DNA of 48,104 bases from an uncultured bacterium (GTDB lineage: Bacteria > Bacillota > Clostridia > Lachnospirales > Lachnospiraceae): NCBI GenBank assembly GCA_948467735.1, contig CAOKFN010000035.1:1-48104 (forward strand). The letters are read 5' to 3'. Positions 24,639-32,881 of this stretch are shown one piece after another; positions within the stretch are counted from its first letter, which is position 1; every line of letters starts with the position of its first letter. The notes under the pieces were generated by a model, which worked only from the letters and a program-made list of their open reading frames with translations, was not told the DNA's origin and searched no databases. The position numbers were made by a program, and so were the translations under genes.

Positions 24639-25201
24639 ATTTACCAAATAAACTCACCATATTTAGGGTGATCTTGATTCTGCCCTTTGTGATTCTGCTC
24701 TTGGGCCATAACGGCGGCTGGGGCTGGTATCAGGCGGTGTTTGGCGGCATCATGGAATATGTGGACTATATTGCGCTGGCAATCTTTATCGTCGCCAGTC
24801 TGACGGATTTGATCGACGGCAAAATTGCCAGAAAATATAATCTGGTCACAAACTTCGGCAAATTTATGGATCCGCTGGCGGATAAGCTGCTGGTGAGCGC
24901 GGCGCTGATTGCTTTGGTGGAGCTGGGGAGGATTCCGGCATGGATTGTCATTGTCATTATCAGCCGGGAATTTATTATCAGCGGATTCCGCCTGATTGCC
25001 GCGGATAACCGAGTGGTGATTGCCGCCAGCTATTGGGGTAAATTTAAGACCACTTTCCAGATGATAATGGTCTGTCTAATGATAGCGGATATACCGCAGC
25101 TGAGTTTTTTGACCAATTTGGTCATGTGGGCTGCGCTGCTCTTGACAGTGGTTTCTCTGGCGGATTACCTTGTAAAAAATAAGGATGTTATGAAAGCGTG
25201 A
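24635..25201 (+). CDS. pgsA: CDP-diacylglycerol-glycerol-3-phosphate 3-phosphatidyltransferase
   Basis: The membrane enzyme (188 aa) makes phosphatidylglycerophosphate. The CDP-alcohol phosphotransferase signature DGx2ARx8Gx3Dx3D is complete (DGKIAR...G...D...D, near residues 63-85). About five hydrophobic segments are visible. Its ATG overlaps the rimO stop (ATGA). It is followed by cinA after a 154-base gap with no clear signal. Confidence 0.96.
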   Translation: MNLPNKLTIFRVILILPFVILLLGHNGGWGWYQAVFGGIMEYVDYIALAIFIVASLTDLIDGKIARKYNLVTNFGKFMDPLADKLLVSAALIALVELGRIPAWIVIVIISREFIISGFRLIAADNRVVIAASYWGKFKTTFQMIMVCLMIADIPQLSFLTNLVMWAALLLTVVSLADYLVKNKDVMKA

Positions 25202-25355
25202 ACAATTTGCACCGATTCATGGATGGTCTGCGGCCTTTGAGGAGGCGCTGCTGCCGGGGCAGGAATCGGAGCCGTTCAATTGGTCTGCGGCGCGGACAGA
25301 GAGGATGAAGTTTGGAGGTGAACTTCCAAATATTGAAATTAATGGGGGTGAAAGT

Positions 25356-26624
25356 ATGACAGTTGAATTGATATGTGTGGGAACGGAGCTTCTGCTTGGA
25401 AGCATTGTGAATACCAATGGGGCGTATCTGGCGGAAAAATGCGCCGGTCTTGGACTGTCCTGTTATTATCAGACCGTAGTGGGGGATAACGAAGAGCGGC
25501 TTGGGCAGGTGCTTCGGACGGCTATGGAACGGTCTGATATTGTGATCCTGTCCGGGGGCTTGGGGCCCACGGAGGATGATTTGACCAAGGAGACCGCGGC
25601 GAAGGTCTGCGGAAAAACCCTGCGGATGCATGAACCCAGCAGAAAAGCCATTGAAAAATTTTTTGCGGACAGAGGAATGGAGCCCGCCGACAACAACTGG
25701 AAACAGGCTATGCTTCCGGAGGGAGCCGTTGTGATGGACAACCATAACGGCACTGCCCCCGGGGTTATAATAGAAACGGAGAAAAACAGAGTGATCCTGC
25801 TGCCGGGGCCGCCTAATGAGCTTCGGCCCATGTTCGAGGAGAGCGCGGCGCCTTATCTGGAAACGCTGACCAATCAGGTCATCTGCTCGAAAACCGTGAA
25901 GATCAGCGGTGTGAGCGAGAGCAGGGCCGAAACCATGGTGAAGGATTTGATTGACGCGCAGGTCAATCCCACCATTGCGACCTATGCCAAGACAGGCGAG
26001 GTGCATATCCGCGTCACAGCCAATGGGGAGGATAAAAAAGCGGCCATGAAGCTGATAAAGCCGGTGGTAAAGGAGCTGAAGTCCCGATTTGGCAGCCATA
26101 TTTACAGCACGGAGGAGGACTGCACTTTGGAGAAGGCGGTGGCGGATCTGCTGTCAGCCAATGACCTGACGGTTACTTGCGCGGAATCCTGTACGGGCGG
26201 TCTGCTGTCAGCCAGACTTGTCAATGTGCCGGGGATTTCCGAGGTGTATAAAATGGGTGCGGTGACTTATTCCAATAAGGCCAAGAGGCGGCTTCTTGGG
26301 GTAAAGAAAAGCACGCTGCTAAAATACGGAGCGGTCAGCGCCGAGACGGCCGAAGAGATGGCAAAGGGGGCGGCGTCGGCTTTTAAGGCCGATGTGGCGG
26401 TTTCCGTGACCGGAATCGCCGGGCCGGACGGGGGAACGGATGAAAAGCCCGTGGGACTAGTGTATACTGCCTGCTGTGTGAAGGGTAAAATTACGGTCAA
26501 AGAGCATCGCTTTTTGGGCAATCGGGACAAAGTGAGAGAATCTGCGGTCTCGGCGGCGCTGTCGCTGATGCGGGGATGCATTTTGGAATACTACAGCAAA
26601 GTAACTTTTGGGAAAGAGGAGTGA
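25356..26624 (+). CDS. cinA: CinA-family competence/damage-inducible protein
   Basis: The protein (422 aa) has an N-terminal MoaB-like molybdopterin-binding fold (GTELLLG, then LSGGLGPTEDD near 78-88) and a C-terminal NMN deamidase domain (CAESCTGGLLSARL near 280). The latter converts NMN to nicotinate mononucleotide in characterised homologues. The start is ATG 25356 with GGGGGTGA upstream, 17 codons inside the longest frame. It lies before recA, a conserved pairing, but a terminator separates them. Confidence 0.95.
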   Translation: MTVELICVGTELLLGSIVNTNGAYLAEKCAGLGLSCYYQTVVGDNEERLGQVLRTAMERSDIVILSGGLGPTEDDLTKETAAKVCGKTLRMHEPSRKAIEKFFADRGMEPADNNWKQAMLPEGAVVMDNHNGTAPGVIIETEKNRVILLPGPPNELRPMFEESAAPYLETLTNQVICSKTVKISGVSESRAETMVKDLIDAQVNPTIATYAKTGEVHIRVTANGEDKKAAMKLIKPVVKELKSRFGSHIYSTEEDCTLEKAVADLLSANDLTVTCAESCTGGLLSARLVNVPGISEVYKMGAVTYSNKAKRRLLGVKKSTLLKYGAVSAETAEEMAKGAASAFKADVAVSVTGIAGPDGGTDEKPVGLVYTACCVKGKITVKEHRFLGNRDKVRESAVSAALSLMRGCILEYYSKVTFGKEE

Positions 26625-26671
26625 GCGGCGGTTTTTGCTTTGACATAAGACAGACTGCCGCAGGTTTTTTT
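26625..26671 (+). terminator. Terminator after cinA
   Basis: GCGGCGGT (26625-26632) pairs with ACTGCCGC (26654-26661), one G-T pair, followed by GG and seven T. The loop is long (21 bases). Confidence 0.65.
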
Positions 26672-26766
26672 CGGTTTGAGGGAAACAAGAAATTTTGCGC
26701 GTCATTTTACGGAAGCTGCCGCAGGCGTAGGAATGGTAATTTGCTGCGGTAATATTAAAATAGGAA

Positions 26767-26796
26767 TTGACTTATTGCGGCGGCATCTGTTACAAT
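26767..26796 (+). promoter_or_regulatory. Promoter of an unassigned transcript upstream of recA
   Basis: TTGACT (26767-26772), 18-bp spacer, TACAAT (26791-26796). It lies 430 bases before the recA promoter and must serve something else: a small RNA or the short ORF at 26966. Confidence 0.55.
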
Positions 26797-27221
26797 AAAG
26801 CGGAAGCATAGAAATTCTAACGATACCTATTTCTTTTTTCTGTACGTCTAGGAAACCATTCGGTTTAGATTCCTTGCTTTGTCACCACTCAACTAAACAT
26901 AAAGGCAGGGAGCGGATAAATAGTTCACTGTCAGACCCCGTTTCCGGCGAATCGGAGGAAAGGAGATGTTTTTATGGCATAAATTTACAGGTCGGGTTCT
27001 TTTGCCTTCGGGCCGGCCGGGAGAATCATTACAGGGGGGCGTTATGAAAGAGTAGAGCATCTGCGGCGGGAAAAAGGGCCGGGCAGGTTTCCTATGTTTT
27101 GAACAAAATTCAGAAGACCGGTAATGAGAGAGTTTTATGGTACATAAAAAGAGTTATAGTGTTTCCTGTAATAAGAACACGACAATTCCTTGGAAATTGA
27201 GGAAAAAAATAAAACAAATGC
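26797..27221 (+). other. Unassigned 425-base region, possible small RNA
   Basis: Besides the 29-codon ORF there are local hairpins such as AAACC/GGTTT around 26853-26868 and TTTCC/GGAAA near 26941-26962. I find no known RNA class and no clear terminator before the recA promoter. Confidence 0.4.
26966..27055 (+). CDS. Putative 29-aa small ORF upstream of recA
   Basis: ATG 26966 is preceded by GGAGG at 26954-26958, seven bases away, and by a second purine-rich run. The frame runs 29 codons (starting MFLWHKFTGRV) to a TAG. A shorter ATG-GCA-TAA frame lies within it. A promoter sits about 170 bases upstream. I do not recognise the peptide. It could be a leader peptide, a small protein or chance within a non-coding RNA. 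Confidence 0.35.
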   Translation: MFLWHKFTGRVLLPSGRPGESLQGGVMKE

Positions 27222-27250
27222 TTGACAAATACGAACAAATGTTTTATGAT
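27222..27250 (+). promoter_or_regulatory. recA promoter
   Basis: TTGACA (27222-27227), 17-bp spacer, TATGAT (27245-27250). A LexA box lies inside the spacer, and AAGGAG at 27283-27288 is eight bases before the recA ATG. Confidence 0.88.
27232..27245 (+). promoter_or_regulatory. LexA (SOS) box 1 of recA
   Basis: CGAACAAATGTTTT fits the Gram-positive SOS consensus CGAACRNRYGTTYC with one mismatch. It lies between -35 and -10, so LexA binding would block RNA polymerase. Confidence 0.85.
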
Positions 27251-27260
27251 GAAAGCATAC

Positions 27261-27274
27261 AGAACATTTGTTCC
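27261..27274 (+). promoter_or_regulatory. LexA (SOS) box 2 of recA
   Basis: AGAACATTTGTTCC contains the palindrome GAACATTTGTTC with consensus arms. It is centred 29 bases, close to three helical turns, from box 1, which would allow cooperative LexA binding. Confidence 0.75.
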
Positions 27275-27296
27275 TTGAAGAAAAGGAGATTATCAA

Positions 27297-28523
27297 ATGG
27301 AAAGAGAAGAAAAATTAAAAGCGTTGGATGCGGCAATCAGCCATATTGAGAAGCAGTACGGAAAAGGGGCGGTTATGAAATTGGGCGACCCCTCGTCTCA
27401 GATGAATGTGGAGACTTTTCCTACGGGTGCATTGAGTCTTGATATTGCGTTGGGGCTGGGAGGAATTCCGAAGGGAAGGATTGTGGAGATCTATGGACCG
27501 GAATCCAGCGGCAAGACCACCGTTACGCTGCACATGATTGCGGAAGTGCAGAAGAGGGGCGGCATAGCGGGATTTATTGACGCGGAGCACGCATTGGATC
27601 CCGTATATGCCAAGAACATTGGCGTGGACATAGATAATTTATATATTTCCCAGCCTGACAACGGGGAGCAGGCTCTGGAGATTACCGAGACCATGGTGCG
27701 TTCCGGCGCCGTTGATATTGTGGTGGTGGACTCGGTGGCGGCATTGGTTCCCAAGGCCGAGATAGAGGGGGATATGGGGGACAGCCATGTAGGCCTGCAG
27801 GCGCGTCTTATGTCTCAGGCATTGAGAAAGCTGACGGCTGTTATCAGCAAGTCCAACTGTGCCGTAGTTTTTATCAATCAGCTGCGTGAAAAGGTGGGGG
27901 TAATGTTTGGCAGCCCGGAGACCACCACCGGCGGGCGGGCATTAAAATTCTATTCTTCTGTCCGTCTGGATGTGCGTAGAATAGAATCTTTGAAGCAGGG
28001 CGGCGAGATTATCGGAAACCGTACCCGGGTAAAGGTTGTGAAGAATAAGATAGCGCCTCCTTTTAAAGAGGCGGAATTTGATATTATGTTTGGAGAAGGA
28101 ATCTCCAGAGTGGGCGATATTCTGGATTTGGCGGTGGGATTGGATATTGTTGTGAAGTCCGGCGCTTGGTATGCCTATGAGGGGAATAAGATTGGTCAGG
28201 GGCGTGAAAACGCAAAGCAGTATTTGAAGGATAATCCCGAGATTTGTCAGGCTGTCAGCGACAAGGTGCGGGCACACTATGGATTTGACAAGACGTCCGC
28301 AGACGGCGAAAACGGTGGGGGAAATGCCGGTTCAGGTGCGAAATCCAAGGAAAGCTCAAAAGCCGCGGCAAAGTCCGGCGGTAAATCAGGCGCAAAGGCA
28401 GGAGTAAAAGAGAGCGGCAAGGCGGATGCGGCGGAAAGCGCCAAGACAGAAGCGGCAGAGAGTGCGGAAAATGTACAGATTCCGGAGGTTCAAGGAGAAG
28501 AAGCGGCCAATATGGAGGCATAG
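27297..28523 (+). CDS. recA: Recombinase A
   Basis: RecA (408 aa) forms filaments on single-stranded DNA for recombination and LexA cleavage. Walker A is GPESSGKTT (67-75), the DNA-binding loop region follows near 155-170, and TGGRALKFYSS is intact. After the core ends near residue 332 there is an unusually long tail of about 75 residues made of Gly, Ala, Ser, Lys and Glu repeats. RecA tails are usually 20-30 residues and acidic; here the first part is basic and the last part acidic. Two LexA boxes in the promoter show SOS control. recX follows. Confidence 0.98.
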   Translation: MEREEKLKALDAAISHIEKQYGKGAVMKLGDPSSQMNVETFPTGALSLDIALGLGGIPKGRIVEIYGPESSGKTTVTLHMIAEVQKRGGIAGFIDAEHALDPVYAKNIGVDIDNLYISQPDNGEQALEITETMVRSGAVDIVVVDSVAALVPKAEIEGDMGDSHVGLQARLMSQALRKLTAVISKSNCAVVFINQLREKVGVMFGSPETTTGGRALKFYSSVRLDVRRIESLKQGGEIIGNRTRVKVVKNKIAPPFKEAEFDIMFGEGISRVGDILDLAVGLDIVVKSGAWYAYEGNKIGQGRENAKQYLKDNPEICQAVSDKVRAHYGFDKTSADGENGGGNAGSGAKSKESSKAAAKSGGKSGAKAGVKESGKADAAESAKTEAAESAENVQIPEVQGEEAANMEA

Positions 28524-28573
28524 ATTGGACAATGTGACAATGCCGCGAGGGGCACAACCCCCGTCTTTGGGGA

Positions 28574-28593
28574 CGCCCCGCTGCCTGCGGCGG
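28574..28593 (+). other. GC-rich hairpin between recA and recX
   Basis: CCCCGCTGC and GCGGCGGGG form a stem with one mismatch and a two-base gap (real loop larger). There is no T run. It may reduce recX expression relative to recA, a known pattern. Confidence 0.4.
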
Positions 28594-28684
28594 GGGCATG
28601 ACTTTGCGAAGGCGGTTTAGCTTGTCGGACAGGGATGCGGGTATGTTTTCCGGCCGTCGGAGTATGAGAGGGGAGTTTGAGAGG

Positions 28685-29302
28685 ATGACCGTTACAAGGA
28701 TAGAAGAGGTGACAAAATCCCGTGTCAGGATCTATATTGAAGAGGAAGAGGCTTTTGTGCTTTACAAGGGGGAACTGCGTACTTTTCATATTCGAGAGGG
28801 AGAGGATGTGGCGCAGGAAAGCTATGATACCATTATGGGGGAGCTGCTGCCGAAACGGGCAAAGCTCCGAGCCATGAATTTGTTGAAGAGCAGGGAGTAT
28901 ACGGTTAAACAGCTGTATGATAAGCTGAAGGCAGGGGGCTATCCGGAGGAAATCATAGAAGAAGCGCTGGCCTATGTGGAGAGCTTTCACTATACGGATG
29001 ATCTGCGTTATGCCTCCGCCTTTATTACAAGTCATGAGAGTACTAGGAGTCGTAGAAGGATAGAACAGGATCTCATGACAAGGGGGATAGGAAGAGAGAC
29101 CTTGGAAAAGGCATGGAGGGAATGGGAAGAAGAGGGCGGAAGTCAGGACGAACAGGCGATGATTCATAGGCTTTTAGAAAAGAAGCATTTTCATCCGCAG
29201 ACGGCAGATCAAAAGGAAAAACAAAGAATGTATGGTTTTTTAATCAGAAAAGGATTCTCCGGTGAGCAGGTGCGCAAAGCGATTTTGGCGGATGATTATT
29301 GA
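28685..29302 (+). CDS. recX: RecA regulator RecX
   Basis: The protein (205 aa) is all-helical with the three-helix repeats of RecX: RAMNLLKSREYTVKQLYDKLKAGGYPEEIIEEAL, then YASAFITSHESTRSRRRIEQDL, then KEKQRMYGFLIRKGFSGEQVRKAI. RecX modulates RecA filaments. ATG 28685 has GGGGAG nine bases upstream. The longer frame from 28598 adds 29 unconserved residues. A 10-bp hairpin covers its stop codon (29284-29316). Confidence 0.92.
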   Translation: MTVTRIEEVTKSRVRIYIEEEEAFVLYKGELRTFHIREGEDVAQESYDTIMGELLPKRAKLRAMNLLKSREYTVKQLYDKLKAGGYPEEIIEEALAYVESFHYTDDLRYASAFITSHESTRSRRRIEQDLMTRGIGRETLEKAWREWEEEGGSQDEQAMIHRLLEKKHFHPQTADQKEKQRMYGFLIRKGFSGEQVRKAILADDY

Positions 29303-29316
29303 CAATATCCGCCAAA
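29284..29316. terminator. Hairpin across the recX stop, convergent junction
   Basis: TTTGGCGGAT (29284-29293) pairs perfectly with ATCCGCCAAA (29307-29316), loop 13. It lies between convergent recX and the XRE-HD gene. No T run follows on either strand. Confidence 0.45.
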
Positions 29317-29361
29317 GGCTTGTTCGCTTGGATGCTTTTAAGGATTGTAAGAATCTTTCCG

Positions 29362-30225
29362 CTAATTCATTGAAAGGCATTTTATTGTTTCCAGTATGCT
29401 GAGTATTTGATATTTTACAAGAAAAGCGATGTCGCTGTACTCCGGGTATTTGTTTTTTAAAGTATCTAGAAGCGGTAAGACATATTTCTCTGTTTCCGCA
29501 ATGTAGTGTTCCATCTGCCTGACGGTAAAACTCCCTGCCATGGTGGAAACGTTGCTGCAGCGGTCGATTGCTTTTACGATACAGGCTTTTCCGTTTCCAT
29601 TTATTTGTTCATAATATCTTTTCTCTGCCTGCTCTTTTGTCATGCCGTCCGGCACGGAAAAACTGACGAGGCCGACGATTTCACGCACCTCTTGGCAAAA
29701 CGGAAATTCCTGCAAATTTACATCCGTATCTTCCGCCACGTCATGCAGCAGAATCGAGGCAAGCAGGGCGTCATCCCTTATACCGAACGCGTGCGCTTGG
29801 CATGCCATCATGAGAGGATGATTGATGTACTGGATTTGTGTCAATGAGAATTTTCCTTGTTTCCGAAACTGCCCCATATGGCATTCACGCATAAACTGAA
29901 GCGCCTGATATGTTTCCGGAAGATTTTCTGATAAAGCAAACGCTCTCATTCTGGTGAACATATTGTCTTCATGAAACAACCTGTCTCTGATTTTATATAC
30001 TTCATTTTCCTGCCGCCTGCTTTCGCTTGTCAGTAATGCGGTATAAGGTATGTTTAGTATTTCGGCGATGGACATCAGATTTTCTATGTCCGGGAGGCTA
30101 TGCCCGTTTTCCCATTTGCTGACTGCCTGTGCGGTAAGGTAGATTTTTTCAGCCAAGTCTTCCTGTGTAAGCCCGGCTTTTTTTCTTGCAAGTGCGATGT
30201 TCCTGCCTATTTCTGCCATATTCAT
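29362..30225 (-). CDS. XRE regulator fused to a MESH1/SpoT-like HD hydrolase
   Basis: The protein has 287 aa. Residues 6-62 form a Cro/CI-type HTH (LTQEDLAEKIYLTAQAVSKWENG). A linker leads to an HD domain with the ligand set of Rel/SpoT/MESH1 hydrolases: His136 (NHPLM), His161-Asp162, Glu165-Asp166 (HDVAED) and Asp221...Asn225 (DRCSN). The Rel synthetase and ACT regions are absent. So it may hydrolyse (p)ppGpp or a related pyrophosphate and bind DNA; both are inference from motifs. GGAGG is six bases before the ATG at 30225. The gene and its flanks are more AT-rich than neighbours and it interrupts the recX-rny order on the opposite strand, which suggests insertion. Confidence 0.8.
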   Translation of the reverse strand: MNMAEIGRNIALARKKAGLTQEDLAEKIYLTAQAVSKWENGHSLPDIENLMSIAEILNIPYTALLTSESRRQENEVYKIRDRLFHEDNMFTRMRAFALSENLPETYQALQFMRECHMGQFRKQGKFSLTQIQYINHPLMMACQAHAFGIRDDALLASILLHDVAEDTDVNLQEFPFCQEVREIVGLVSFSVPDGMTKEQAEKRYYEQINGNGKACIVKAIDRCSNVSTMAGSFTVRQMEHYIAETEKYVLPLLDTLKNKYPEYSDIAFLVKYQILSILETIKCLSMN

Positions 30226-30399
30226 ATATGTCCTCCCTATCCGGCCGGTGCTGCTTTAAATTGGCCGCCATAAGATATCTTTTTGTAAATTGTTATGGAC
30301 GCCACAAACGCGACATATCCATTTGATTTTACGAGTTTCGTTTTATATAAATAGATTGTAAGATTTTCTAATGAAGAATACCATATAGGAACAGTTGAG

Positions 30400-30419
30400 T
30401 TAACTTGAACAAAAGTTAA
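30400..30419. promoter_or_regulatory. Operator-like inverted repeat upstream of the XRE-HD gene
   Basis: TTAACTT (30400-30406) and AAGTTAA (30413-30419) flank a six-base spacer, a size usual for XRE dimers. A minus-strand TATAAT at 30457-30452 lies 33 bases beyond, with no clear -35. Self-regulation by the XRE protein is inferred. Confidence 0.45.
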
Positions 30420-30565
30420 GCTTCTAATATTTACTGTTCGCTGCTGAATTCATTATAGCACATCTTTTTGTCTCGTCCATATCTTTTATATTGATGTTGA
30501 CAGCCGGAAGTCAAAAGCCGCCAATTTTTTATAGATAACATTCTTGTAAACAGAGTAAATGGGAC

Positions 30566-30594
30566 TTGACATTATTTGAATTTAAGTTTAAAAT
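30566..30594 (+). promoter_or_regulatory. Sigma A promoter of rny
   Basis: TTGACA (30566-30571), 17-bp spacer, TAAAAT (30589-30594). It predicts a leader of about 280 bases before rny. Confidence 0.75.
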
Positions 30595-30665
30595 TTAAGT
30601 GTTGTAAATTGCTTGTTAGAATGTTTTCAGTTTTTGGAGAGGTTTGGTTTATTTCACACGATAGA

Positions 30666-30763
30666 AAATGCATGGGGTGTGTTCCTGCATTTGCGACAGG
30701 GGGAATCCCTGCGGAGTGTGGAGTCTGCGGCTGGGAATCATGGGGGATAGAGGACATGTTTCC
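30666..30763 (+). promoter_or_regulatory. Structured rny leader, three hairpins in a row
   Basis: Hairpin 1 pairs AAATGCA with TGCATTT (30666-30672, 30686-30692). Hairpin 2 pairs CAGGG with CCCTG (30697-30701, 30707-30711). Hairpin 3 pairs GGAA-CATG with CATG-TTCC (30734-30742, 30755-30763) with a symmetrical T-T mismatch. No known riboswitch class is recognised. It could be an RNase Y autoregulatory site. Confidence 0.5.
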
Positions 30764-30881
30764 TGCTGCGGAAAGGTATCTCAAAGAAAATATGTACATA
30801 CATTCTATATAGACTGTGGGACAAGCATTTGCCCGGCAGTTAAATGTACAATGAAAATAAAATAAGGAGGTGCTCCTGTAG

Positions 30882-32429
30882 ATGCTTGAGATTGTGATTG
30901 CCGTAATCATATCTGCAGCTGTGACCGCTGTTGCAGCGACTCTGATTGTTTCTAACTATCATAAGAAGACAACGGAGGCAACCATCGGCAATGCGGAGGA
31001 TAAGGCAAGAGAAATCATCGATGAAGCTCTTAAGACTGCGGAGACCAAAAAGCGGGAATCGCTCCTTGAGGTAAAGGAAGAGTCCATTCGGGCCAAGAAT
31101 GAACTGGACAAGGAAATCAAGGAACGCAGAGCGGAAGTGCAGCGCTCGGAACGCAGGGTTCAGCAGAAGGAAGAGAACATTGATAAGAAAACCGAAGCCA
31201 TCGAAAGGCGCGAAGCTGGTTTGGCAGCCAAGGAAGAGGCTTTAAACAAAATTAAAGTCGAGGTTTCCAAACTGAACGAACAGCGCGTGCAGGAACTGGA
31301 ACGTATTTCCGGATTGACCTCTGAACAGGCAAAAGACTACTTATTGAAAATTGTTGAAGATGAAGTAAAGCATGAAACGGCCGTGATAATCAAGGAAATG
31401 GAGAGTCGCGCCAAAGAAGAAGCAGACAAGAAAGCGAAAGAATATGTGGTGTCAGCTATCCAGAGATGTGCAGCAGATCATGTTTCTGAGACCACAATTT
31501 CTGTTGTACAGCTTCCGAACGATGAGATGAAAGGAAGGATTATCGGGCGCGAAGGGCGCAATATCCGCACGCTTGAGACTATGACAGGCGTTGATTTGAT
31601 TATTGACGATACGCCCGAAGCAGTTATTTTATCCGGATTTGATCCTATTCGTCGGGAAGTGGCAAGAATTGCGCTGGAAAAATTGATTGTGGATGGACGA
31701 ATACATCCCGCCAGAATTGAAGAAATGGTGGAGAAGGCGCAGAAGGAAGTAGAAGTAATGATAAAGGAAGAGGGAGAAGCGGCCACGCTGGAAGTCGGCG
31801 TGCATGGCATTCATCCCGAACTTATCAGATTGTTAGGAAAGATGAAATTCAGGACCAGCTATGGTCAAAATGCATTAAAGCATTCCATTGAGGTAGCGCA
31901 GTTGTCGGGACTGCTTGCCGCCGAATTAGGCTTGGATGTCAGACTTGCTAAACGCGCCGGTCTGCTCCATGACATTGGAAAATCCGTGGATCATGAAATG
32001 GAAGGCTCACATATTCAGCTGGGCGTGGAACTTTGCAAGAAATATAAAGAGAATGCTACGGTGATTAATGCTGTAGAATCCCATCACGGTGATGTGGAAC
32101 CCACTTCGCTGATTGCTTGTATTGTACAAGCTGCCGATACAATATCTGCTGCAAGACCCGGAGCTAGAAGGGAAACATTGGAAACCTATACTAGCAGATT
32201 GAATCAATTAGAGGAAATAACAAACAATTTCAAAGGTGTAGATAAATCTTTTGCTATTCAGGCAGGTCGAGAAGTTCGTGTTATGGTGGTGCCGGAACAG
32301 GTTACAGATGCCGATATGGTTCTTCTGGCGCGAGATATTTCCAAGCAGATTGAAGCTGAATTGGAATATCCCGGACAGATTAAGGTAAATGTCATCCGTG
32401 AAAGCCGCGTAATTGATTACGCAAAATAA
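30882..32429 (+). CDS. rny: Ribonuclease Y
   Basis: The membrane-anchored endoribonuclease (515 aa) starts bulk mRNA decay. An N-terminal membrane helix (1-25) is followed by a long Lys/Glu-rich coiled coil (30-200), a KH domain (IIGREGRNIRTLETMTGVDLIIDD, near 220-245) and an HD domain with LLHDIGKSVDHE. Length is the family norm. AGGAGG is 11 bases before ATG 30882. It usually follows recA-recX; here an opposite-strand gene lies between. Confidence 0.97.
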   Translation: MLEIVIAVIISAAVTAVAATLIVSNYHKKTTEATIGNAEDKAREIIDEALKTAETKKRESLLEVKEESIRAKNELDKEIKERRAEVQRSERRVQQKEENIDKKTEAIERREAGLAAKEEALNKIKVEVSKLNEQRVQELERISGLTSEQAKDYLLKIVEDEVKHETAVIIKEMESRAKEEADKKAKEYVVSAIQRCAADHVSETTISVVQLPNDEMKGRIIGREGRNIRTLETMTGVDLIIDDTPEAVILSGFDPIRREVARIALEKLIVDGRIHPARIEEMVEKAQKEVEVMIKEEGEAATLEVGVHGIHPELIRLLGKMKFRTSYGQNALKHSIEVAQLSGLLAAELGLDVRLAKRAGLLHDIGKSVDHEMEGSHIQLGVELCKKYKENATVINAVESHHGDVEPTSLIACIVQAADTISAARPGARRETLETYTSRLNQLEEITNNFKGVDKSFAIQAGREVRVMVVPEQVTDADMVLLARDISKQIEAELEYPGQIKVNVIRESRVIDYAK

Positions 32430-32466
32430 TACCGAAAGATTAGGCTTGAAAATTAACAGGGATAAA

Positions 32467-32497
32467 AACGTCGTATGAAGAGTACGGCGTTTTTTTT
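32467..32497 (+). terminator. rny terminator
   Basis: AACGTCGTA (32467-32475) pairs with TACGGCGTT (32483-32491), one G-T pair, followed by a T run to 32497. Confidence 0.88.
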
Positions 32498-32624
32498 GCC
32501 GCATGCATACTAAATAAATGGACAGCTCTTAATTGTGATTGTCCCGTGTATATGAAATATTGATTTTTTTGGGGTTTTCAGGGGAATTAATTAAAAAATG
32601 GGGAAACTCAAAGTATACTGATTC

Positions 32625-32653
32625 TTGACGTAACATCTTTTTTGCGTTATGCT
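32625..32653 (+). promoter_or_regulatory. Promoter of ridA
   Basis: TTGACG (32625-32630), 17-bp spacer, TATGCT (32648-32653). It leaves a leader of about 220 bases in which I recognise no known element, only small hairpins such as CTCA/TGAG near 32750. Confidence 0.6.
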
Positions 32654-32881
32654 GTATAGGAAACCGTGATTATTGTGGGACAGCTGTGTTCTACGGAAAA
32701 GTACAGAGGAGGAAAGGGCGTCCGGTCTGGAACAGGAGCCTCAGCTTCTTCGTGAGAGCATTTGTTTGTGCGGAATTGCATCTGAAATTTCCGGGGGCCG
32801 GATGTGAGGCATGAGCTGCGGTATAAATAAAAATATGGTAAAGTGTTTTGCTGCCATGATATAAGAAAAGAGGAGATACTT

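Noticed and set aside
27137..27349. 70-codon ORF across the recA promoter
   Set aside because: It runs through both LexA boxes and into recA in another frame, with no SD.
30576..30812. 78-codon Cys-containing ORF in the rny leader
   Set aside because: Its first codon overlaps the -10 of the rny promoter and it spans the three hairpins; internal ATGs lack an SD.
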